The position numbers and the translations under genes are program-made. A DNA stretch of 64,000 nucleotides from Gnetum montanum (Eukaryota > Streptophyta > Gnetopsida > Gnetales > Gnetaceae), in contig MNCI01008287.1 of the NCBI GenBank assembly GCA_015680685.1, positions 474-64,473 of the forward strand, written 5' to 3'. The notes beneath the pieces were generated by a model that saw only the letters and a program-made list of their open reading frames with translations, did no database searches and had not been told where the DNA came from. Positions 55,381 through 64,000 of this stretch are shown here, one piece after another (position 1 is the stretch's first letter; every line of letters begins with the position of its first letter).

Positions 55381-56860
55381 TTTTTGAAGAAGAAGATAGA
55401 TTATACCTTAAAAGAGGTAATTTTTCCTAGACATTAATTACTAGAGTATTTTGTTAATGAGGATGAGTGGAGAAAAGCCTATAGTATTACCCCATGATAA
55501 TTTTAATCTTATAACTAAAGATACCATACTCTGGTTTGGCATATATCATTACTTATTGTGTTATCATCAAACACAAGAAATATGTGATCTCTTGACCTTT
55601 GTTGAGTTTGCTTTATGTCATGGTGATAGAAGAAATCTATGTGCACTAGTTCTCAATTTTGAAGATGGAGATAAAGAGTTAGGCATTATCATAGTATATT
55701 ATGTTTTCTCCTCACTTCTCATATGACTATCTTCTTTGTATCTTTATTAAGGTATTCAATAACTTTAGTATTATGAATGTCATTGTGGTGGTTAAGAGTA
55801 AGAATAATAAGTTGGTTTCACAGTTGTTTTTTAAATCCTTCTCCAAGCTCAAGCAAACAACCACAAACATTCCAAAAATAAAGTAGCCTATTGATGTGCA
55901 ATTCAAGAGGTGTGATAAGATGGAATCAAACTACTTGTTACCATCCATGGTGCATGTGGTATTGCAACATCATTGCTTTGAAAACAAGGTTGTATATCTG
56001 GAGTCAACCATTATCTTTTTCAAAGAATTAGTAGAGAAGATTCCAATGGAGGAAACATTATATAATAAGGCCACCTAGAAAGAGCTTAAAAGTCTAAATG
56101 TATATCAGTTTTCACCAATAATTAGAGGCATCGTGAATAATGATCTTATATGGCTCCCAAAGATAAATGTCATCATGTTGAGTAATGATTTGTGTATGAT
56201 TTAATGTATATAAATTACATAGTGGAACACCACTTTAGGATTGAAGCCTACAATGCAATGATGAGGAATAATAAAGTAGTATTTGAAGTAGCTTTGGTAC
56301 AAACTTAGACATTGAATAAAGACCTAAGATCTGCCTATAAGAAAAAGATAAGTATGCTAAAGCCTTTTTGAAGTACAAGGTAGATTTTGAGGGTGTATTA
56401 ATGCTAGTAAATAAATATGCATAAGAAATAGTTATAATCAAATAAACAAGGGAGGCTATGAGTTTTAACATTGATGCAAGACTTGCAAGAAAATTGAAGA
56501 AATTAAAGGTCTGAAACATGAAGTTAGAGGATGACCAATTGATAATGCACAATAAAAACTTTGAACTTCAAGAGGAGATTGGGTATCTCTAAAACTATGT
56601 GAATGATCTTAATGTGCAACAAAATGAACTATCATAGACCTTTAACATTAAGAGAAGGAAGCTAAAGAATATAATGAACTAAATATAGGAAAAAGTTATT
56701 ATTGATAGCTTTATAAAGCATTAAAAAAATTGTTGAAATTAGCTTCAAGCAAAGGTTATGACCTATAGTCTAAGTCCACCATAATGACATCATCACTTTT
56801 AGCTACCTTTAGAGAAGTTCTAGCAAAGGTATAGAAAAAGCTTCCTAAACCTAAGAATAA
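55381..56860 (+). pseudogene. Degraded internal protein of element I, coiled-coil C-terminal half
   Basis: Partly open at 55451-55726 and 55896-56078, then a stop-ridden but clearly charged and heptad-like stretch (MKLEDDQLIMHNKNFELQEE near 56518-56577). No zinc knuckle or other Gag landmark. It may be a Gag-like protein or a captured gene. I do not recognise it. Confidence 0.4.
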
Positions 56861-57472
56861 AAGGCTAGCTTAGGATGTTCCACTATCACCTTCAAATGTT
56901 CCAGTGGTTCTAGAAGAACCCATAGTAACAAACTCAACTATGGAGTCATATCTAAAATCATCAAAAAATATTTTTGATAATATTATGAGTACAAATATAT
57001 ACTCCTTTATTAACTGATGATTCTTACTTATCTCCTTATTTATATTAATTCTATTTTTAGCCTATTTTGTTAGATAGTAAAGTGATTTAAGTCTAAATTA
57101 ACCATGATAACATATGTTTCTTTTCTATGGTTTACACTTTGATTATGTTGTAATATATTTTGAAAGATATAATCACCCCTAAGATCTATAGTCATTTTCC
57201 TTGGATTTCTAAAATTATTTAATAATAACCAAAATGAGTTGCAACATCTAGTTAGAAAATAAATACTTCTCACCATCATATTTATTAATTTTTATTAGCT
57301 TTACTAGCTAGAGATTCAATTAATAATTTTTGGGATTTGTGTTAATCTTTAATTTTTGTAGTTTTATGAAGATTAGTCATGATATGGTGATTTTTACACT
57401 TCATTCATCTATAGTCATGGATTTGATTACAAATAGCAAACCAAAATTAAATTTTAAGTCCATATTAAGCTT

Positions 57473-57481
57473 GAGGGATGG
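57473..57481 (+). other. Polypurine tract of I
   Basis: GAGGGATGG just before the 3' LTR. Confidence 0.5.
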
Positions 57482-57944
57482 TATTGAAGATTTGGTATAT
57501 TCTAGTAAGCTTAACATGCTAGTTGGTATCTATATTTAGTCATGATATAATCTTCTGTATATATTATCATAGTGTACAATACCATCTATAGTGGTTTGTA
57601 TTATATTCAATTTAGTTATGTATAATCAATTCTCTTAACTAATAATAAATATTCATTGTGTCTATTCATTCACCATACATGACTATTCTATTATAACTAT
57701 ATAAGTAATGAACTTGGTCTTCTTAGTATGTACAACAATGTATAGCTCAGTATATATTCTATGATAAAGATATTTTGTTACTTTATTTTTCTCTATTACT
57801 TTTCTATTTATGTTTTTATATTTTATTCATATAACATCATGAATTTCTTATATCTCATGGCTTATTTTTATTTCAATTTCAATGGTCATTAAATCATTTC
57901 CATTATATCTCAAACCTAGTGATTAATGTCACAAAATTTTAACA
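57482..57944 (+). mobile_element. 3' LTR of I
   Basis: TATTGAAGATT...TTTTAACA; the start shows TA instead of TG, so it has decayed. Confidence 0.7.
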
Positions 57945-57949
57945 TGAGT

Positions 57950-58559
57950 TTTGTGTGCTATTTTGGATATGTGCTTTGATTTTTCCACATTAGTCTTGAC
58001 ACTTTTTTCTTATTCATTTAGAGTTATGATTTTGTGCATAGTTAGCAAGATTTTGGTAACATTTAATGTATGAAAATTTGTGTGAATTTTAATTGGGATT
58101 TGGATTTTGTTTTGCACAAATATTAATGTATGATTTTTGGTTCTATAATTCATTATATCTTCAACTATAATTTTTTTATTTCATTAATTTTAGGCTTCAA
58201 GGATTTTATGAGAATTAAATTACCAACTATTTTGGACCACGAATATTACTCATTCATCTAGTGTGTGTTGCCATTACATTTATCTTAACATAAATTCTAT
58301 TAGGTTCTAACCATTTCATGAGATTCCAAGTCTTTATTTCCTTATGAGTTTTTATGATATTTTTTAAGGGTTTGGATCTTTGCACTGTACCATGATCTTG
58401 TGGCTTTTTTTTCTTAGGTTGCTAAGCCAATTATTCTTTTTGGACCTTGTTCTCTATGCCCCTAGTATCCCTTATTAATTTTTTAATTTCTAGTATTTTT
58501 TGTTGTTTTGACTCTCTTTTTTTAAAATCCATACAAAAACTACAAGTTATGGTATAACT
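57950..58559. other. AT-rich DNA, no gene seen
   Basis: T-rich, no supported feature. Confidence 0.4.
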
Positions 58560-59015
58560 ATCGATGTTGATCATGAGTCATGATCATCCACTATTAGTTA
58601 TGATGGGATCATGGTTAACCTTTAGTAGTCCTATGCATTTCCAAGTCTTTGTTTCTCTACACCTATAATATCACAAGTTATGATTTGGTCATGATCGGCT
58701 ACCATGAGGCTTGGTTAAGTATTCCTTATTGTTCTACATTATTTTGAAATATTTTCTATCAACCATGAGTCATGGTCTATCAGCGTGAGGCATAATGAGA
58801 TTATAGTATGTCTTTCCTTTGCCCTTTTTACCACCTTGTCTAATTCTTTATGAATGCTAGTGGATCACAAATCATGTTTAGGTTGTGGTTTGTCCACCAT
58901 AGATCATGGTTGAGTATTTTTTATCATTGTTTATATTGGTCAATATTCTATAAACATCATGAGTCATGGTTAGGTCATAATTAACCATCATGATTTGTGG
59001 TGAGGTTGTGGTATT
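58560..59015. repeat. Degenerate 75-110-bp repeats built on ATGAGTCATGGT
   Basis: About five units begin with variants of catgagtcatggt (58570, 58670, 58763, 58865, 58940) and continue with taggtcatggttaaccacca and gaggttgtggta. Several units contain TGAGTCA. No family assignment. Confidence 0.6.
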
Positions 59016-60019
59016 CTAATTTTATTGTTCACAATTCCTTCTTTTTGTTGGAGGTCAATTTTTTATAGTTCATCATCTTTCAACATTATTTGACTTAGTT
59101 TGTTAGACTTAAGCTATGTTGACATATCGATTTCAATTTGAAGTACATTGTTGAATGTTTTAGATAGTTTGGACTAGTTGAATATTGTTTGTTCCCCTCC
59201 ACCATTAACTTTTAGTTTGTCTTATTTGGATACTTGTATGAATGTTGATTGTTAGAAGGTAGCACTAAGTTGTATGGCTAGCTGGAGATGGACTCCCTAA
59301 AGATGTTTGGTATTTAGGCCCAATAGGGATGCATTAGTGTGGCTTTTATTTTAGACCTCATCCGACATGAGAGGATGATCCATAGCTCATTATTCCTTTT
59401 TACTTATGCCTTTAGAACATTACAAGTAAGTCCTAGGTGGTGCCTCTAGCATTAACAATTTGATTTGAGACTAATAATAAATTCATGCACATGATAATTT
59501 GGCATTTGGTTTGGAAATTTGAAAAAAATACACATGCAAAAATTTATATATTTAAAACTAAGTATGATGTATGCTAGTCTCCTTGCTTGTAGGTTGATGA
59601 GTTGAGTCAGTAATTGAGTTTGGTTAGATTTCTTTGATGTTTGGATCAATGTTTGATATATGCTCTTGATTGTTTAGATTGTTCATGTATATCAACATGT
59701 TTGTAGGCTAGCATGTCCTCACCTAGTCATCATGAGACCTACCCTTGAATTAGTTGGAGGAGGTGCCAACATTTCTCACTCAATGTATACTAATATGCCT
59801 CTCTTATTTACAATTCACTAGGGCTAGATGAGGCAAGGATATCACTTGATGTTTGTTGCTAATTTATATTTAAATGGAATTTTTTGTCACCATTAGTCTT
59901 TTATGTTTTGGCATATATATGATATTTGATCTATATGTATTAGACCATGAATTCAATGTATGGCTCAGCATATTTTAATAATGCTACATATTTGATGAAG
60001 TTTCTTTGGCTAACTACGT
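59016..60019. other. AT-rich DNA, no gene seen
   Basis: No supported frame, LTR or tandem repeat. Confidence 0.4.
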
Positions 60020-60880
60020 TGATGGAATGCTATCAACATGACCCCATCAATGGGATCCCATCAACATAAGGTTTCCCACATTGACGTGTACCCATCAACA
60101 TGGCACCCTAGTAGGTCTATAAATATAACATCTTAGCTGTGTTAATGGGGAGTGAGAATTTTAGTTGCTAGCAGAATTCTTCTAGTTTGTTTCCATAAGA
60201 GATAGAATAATTTTCTAAGTGCTTGTAGCAGGAGTCACAGAGTGTACAAATCTTTATTTGAGCATCATTGTACTTGAGCACTGTAGTATGTACGACAATA
60301 AAGATGAGCTTTTTGATAAACCTTGTAGCACTTGGACTAGCTTAATGATTTATTTATGCATTTATTGTTTTCATTAATTAAGAAATTAATTAAGCTAAAA
60401 TGATTAAGAATCTAAGTAATTAATTAAGCTAAATAGACTAGCACACATAAGTATGACCACTTCGAGCATACATATAAAACTTGGTAATCCCAATAGCACT
60501 TAACACTTGGTCACCCAATAGTGTTGTACATGTTCAAAATGTGTATGGAAAGTGGGACCAGATGCTTATGTTAGGATAGTTAGTTATTAATTAGCAATTA
60601 AATTAGTTGAATTAGTTAATCAATTTATTCTTGATCTATTACCAACCTTAGGCAAATAAAATATAAAATAATAAAAATCATGTGCCTCAATTACACTTAA
60701 CCATACAACTAAGCCTCACAAATGTAGTTGGAAAGAAAATGATCATTCCATGATTATATTCACCTTCTAGATTGAATCCTATGTACGTGAACACTAGAAA
60801 TCCATGGAATTCGATTGGATCATGTGTGAACACCTTAGTGATTCATATGATTAGATGTAGGGGTACCTTACTACTCATCA
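60020..60880 (+). mobile_element. 5' LTR of Athila-like element G
   Basis: TGATGGAATGC...CTACTCATCA, 861 bp. TATAAATA at 60118-60125. The second half (cttggtaatcccaatagc, ccatggaattcga, ggggtacct) parallels F and H; the first half has the caacatgg/cccatcaa repeats typical of this group but is diverged. Confidence 0.75.
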
Positions 60881-60881
60881 C

Positions 60882-60899
60882 TAGTGCCATTGTGAGGGA
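60882..60899 (+). other. Primer binding site of G
   Basis: TAGTGCCATTGTGAGGGA after the LTR end, a degraded version of the F site TGGCACCATTGC. Confidence 0.5.
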
Positions 60900-61055
60900 T
60901 TCTTAATCAGTACCATGTACTATCAATCTAGGATTAGTAAAAATTACTCAACATCATTGAAACAAATCCAATAAATTTAAATCATAATAATTAATCAAGA
61001 CTATACTACAAACACACTGAGAAACTATTTCTAACAAAAATATCTTCTTCTTCTC

Positions 61056-64000
61056 ATAGGCGATATGATTCTAAGTCAATAGTACCATAAGAATGTAGAG
61101 TGATGTACACTCATCCTAATGAGTTTGTATGAAATTTCATTTACGTCCTCCATCAAGATCAACAAATGTGGTGGTGAGACATGGAGGGGAACATTGTATT
61201 ACCACCTAACTAGTCTATTTCCAAGATGCTACTCCAAACTCTTACAAGGTTGGACATCGAGGAGCTTCACAGATAGTACATTATGGAAGATCATGACTTC
61301 TAGGACTATCATCCTACTAAGACACAATGCAAATGAGATCAACAATAGGAAAATCATCATGAAGCCATGAAGGGAAAACATTTCACTAATCCCTTGTTCC
61401 TGCTAAATCAAAAGGATGATGATGAACCTCTTTCTAAGAGTTCTCAACATGAAATCTTTCCACCTCTTAACTCTAGTGAATAGGAGTTGAACCCAAATCC
61501 TAAATCATTAATCAATAATCTAGGTTCCAATAACAATGAGTCCCATGGTCATGGGAGCTCTATGAAAGGGATTCGAAGCAAGAACTCAAACAAGCATAAT
61601 AACGATCACTCTAATAATCATGATCATGACAAACAAAGAGGATGTGGCAAATACCATGGTGGTGGCAATCCTCCTCCCTCTTCATCTAAATTAGCTTCTT
61701 CCTCTAAATCTAAAAAGAATCGTAAGTGACAAGACAATAATGATAATCATAGAGACTGCCATGAATGAAGGGGTGGTAGAGGACATCATAGGCATCATCA
61801 ACATCATGATAATGAACTTATGTTGCCCACTCAAAATATGCTAAAAATTGTAGAGGCTATCAAAATTCCTACCAAGCATGTGAAACATAGCTGAATCAAG
61901 CAACTAGACATGAACAATTTTCCCAGATTTGAGGGGGATATAATTTAGATCCTCCAATGCATCTACAAGCCTTTCACAATGCCTATGTCTTACAATACTA
62001 GAATTATTTAATGATAACTATTAGATGTACTCTAGAGTATCAAACTTGTGAAGGCAAATCCAAGGATGGAAACAAGAAATACATGAACCCTTGGATGCCA
62101 CCATGGGTAAATATTATTCATTATTACACTGATGCCCTAGCCATGGTTACTCTCAAAGGGAACAACTTCGCCACATCATAGATGGGCTTCGCTTAGAAAC
62201 ACAAAGGATCCTTAGGATCTATGCCCAAGGAAGGCTATCAAAATTAAGAGCCCATTAGATACAAAGGCTGATTGAGTAGGTATCAAAAGAAGAAAAAGAG
62301 TTGAGGAAACACAAAAGTTCAGAAGAATATAACAAGGATCCTTCCACTAGAAAGATGGAGGTCTACTTTTGTGACAGTGAGAAGGAATCACCTCTTGATA
62401 AGGTGGTGCAACAAAAGACATTGTTGATCCAAAAATCTATATCTAAAATTTTGGCCAAGGTAAAAAAAATATGAGATTCATTGGATAAGAAATTCCAAAT
62501 TACTCTAAAAATCATAGAAGAATCAAGACAGTAGAGTAGTGATCATGATCGTAGGAGTCAGAAAGAAGCTGAATGTGCCTACCAAAGGGGCACCAACAAA
62601 GCTACTATAGTAGAAGTTGTGGAAACTGAATTAGATGATGACGGTGGGTGTGACATATGCCACTATGAACATCCTAAGGAATGTTTCCTTGTTGTGTCAC
62701 ACTTATAGGAGTTTGGGATGCATGCTCTGAATCCATGGCTATGAAAAGGGTACATACCCAGAAGATTACCTTATCCTCAAGGCAATCCTAGGCAGTTCCA
62801 CTAAAAACAACCTTATTATCTAAGTGGAACTCCACCACAACCATATGAGAAGTATCAATAGTGACAACAATCATAGTCATGGGGGATGCCACCACCATGG
62901 CAACAATACCCTTACAAGTAGTCAAATCCATATAGGTACTATGTTCAGTAATCCTTGTCTTCATGTGACTCTTCCAATCACATTTCTCCTGTTCAACATC
63001 ATTACAACCCACTTGAATTCCACCGAACTCATTCTCCAACTCTTAGGGGGGATCCCATATTCCAAACATTTCTAACTCCCATATTCCAAATGTTTCTAAC
63101 TCCCATAAAGATTTAACAAAGAAACCAACATGAAAACATTAGATTACAAAAGTTAAACCCTTCCAACTAGCTCTGGTAATACTTTGAGCTTAAAAATTAA
63201 TAAAATAACCAATCTATCATGGTCCAACCTTAGCCTAAGTGTAATAACTAATGAGATGAGGTATCAAAACATCATAAGTTACACATTATATACAATAATC
63301 CTTGGATGTGTTGTGATTACAAATTGCACCAAAGGAGAACCACACACAGGAAGGAGGACCATCATAGCCATGGGATAAATGACCATGAACAGGAAGGGGC
63401 CAAGAATAGGCCCAAGAAGAACAAGTAGTAACCCATGCTGTGAGACCTCTTAGGGAGGAGCCCAAAGTGGAATCTGTTCATGAAATTCCAGAACAAGCAA
63501 TAGTGATAGAGTAATCCCATAGGGATGAGGCACCAATGCCACAAGCAAACCTTGATTTGACCTTGATAGAAGCCTACCTCAAGTAAATCAAATCAAAGGA
63601 GGTTCAAAAAATAATGCTTCAAGAATTGAATTTTAGCTCTTTCTTGGAGCAAGCACCTCAAGAAGTACAAGATAAATTAAAGACCTCCCCCATCTGGTCC
63701 ATCATCACTTCCGGCGAGGATTGGTATATGGGAGAGACATTCTTATTCTAGAATAACATGTAGGCTGATTCAATAGTCAAGATCAAGGACATTTTAGTGT
63801 CCTACTTGATGTAGGCCATTTCAGAGGCACTTGGGTTGCTACAAACTAGGGCAAATCTCACTAAGATTCTAATACAAGTAGACCCAAGCATCAAGAAAAA
63901 ATGGATACAATGGTGTTATGGTGTTGATCGTAAGGAATTTGGTGCACTCACAACAATGGAGAGAATCTACTAAAAGATTGTAGAATTTCAGCTCAATCCA
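61056..64000 (+). pseudogene. G gag, Athila-type, running off the window
   Basis: Parallels F gag with many stops: MNNFPRFEGD near 61911, QEIHEPLDATMGKYYSLLH and CPSHGYSQREQLRHIIDG near 62068-62180, AQGRLSKLRA near 62223. A Cys/His stretch CDICHYEHPKEC near 62651 fits the zinc-knuckle position. A Tyr/Pro/His-rich tail follows, and an unrecognised stretch (TRANLTKILIQVDPSIKKKW near 63843-63903) continues to the window edge. No pol is visible in the window. Confidence 0.65.

Larger units (their letters stand above)
54421..57944 (+). mobile_element. Element I: short copia-type LTR element with a coiled-coil frame
   Basis: LTRs 54421-54886 and 57482-57944 (466 and 463 bp, clearly homologous, starting TGTTGAAGATT/TATTGAAGATT). 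The primer binding site TGGTATCATAGCA is close to the initiator-Met type TGGTATCAGAGC, and a purine tract precedes the 3' LTR. Flanks taagt and tgagt differ at one base. The internal 2.6 kb has no protease, integrase or reverse transcriptase motifs, only the degraded frame at 55381-56860. Non-autonomous and old. Confidence 0.7.

Noticed and set aside
1-64000. tRNA or rRNA genes
   Set aside because: No cloverleaf with matching A and B boxes and no rRNA core sequences were noticed on reading; a tRNAscan run would settle it.

Overview
The window is nuclear DNA of a large-genome vascular plant. It holds Tat-clade and Athila-like Ty3/gypsy LTR retrotransposons and one copia-type element (initiator-Met-like primer binding site), nested inside each other, with no bacterial or organellar operons. 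I cannot name the species; a gymnosperm or another repeat-rich lineage would fit. No rRNA, tRNA or intact host gene was found. Almost every reading frame is broken, often where a CAG, CAA or CGA codon would have become a stop.

Layout. 1-1865: unassigned DNA with a GC-richer island. 1866-2832: 3' end and LTR of an Athila-like element (H). 4200-5285 (minus): a degraded coiled-coil gene interrupted by Tat-like element A (5291-30026, minus, gag-protease only, near-perfect target duplication gtatc/atatc). The gene resumes at 30032. The 5' LTR of A is split by a second, rearranged Tat-like element BC (11845-29270). BC has gag, protease, reverse transcriptase, two RNase H regions and integrase on the minus strand, but its 5' LTR and gag start are inverted. 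A solo LTR (D, 26647-27958, perfect ACTCT duplication) sits inside one BC LTR copy. 30211-54001 is an Athila-like gag-only element F (ATGAG duplication). Its 5' LTR is interrupted by the 17.9-kb Tat-like element E (30498-48432, CTAAA duplication, two LTRs of exactly 1535 bp). 54421-57944 is a short copia-type element I carrying a coiled-coil frame. 58560-59015 is a degenerate repeat. 60020-64000 is the 5' part of another Athila-like element (G).

Two things stand out. First, element E carries an antisense gene of at least seven exons (41262 down to about 37147). It lies between gag-protease and pol, has phase-consistent splice junctions, and contains an FCP1/NLI-like HAD phosphatase domain plus a long plant-specific region. 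Second, A, BC and E all carry clusters of one short motif, core YAYGAYNNNAAACTR on the coding strand (some 60 copies by eye). The clusters lie after protease, and also before pol and after integrase where pol is present, and always in the sense orientation.

In BC and E, gag-protease and pol are separate reading units with a motif-rich gap between them. This recalls the spliced intron known from Ogre elements. A lacks pol and would need a relative such as BC or E to move.
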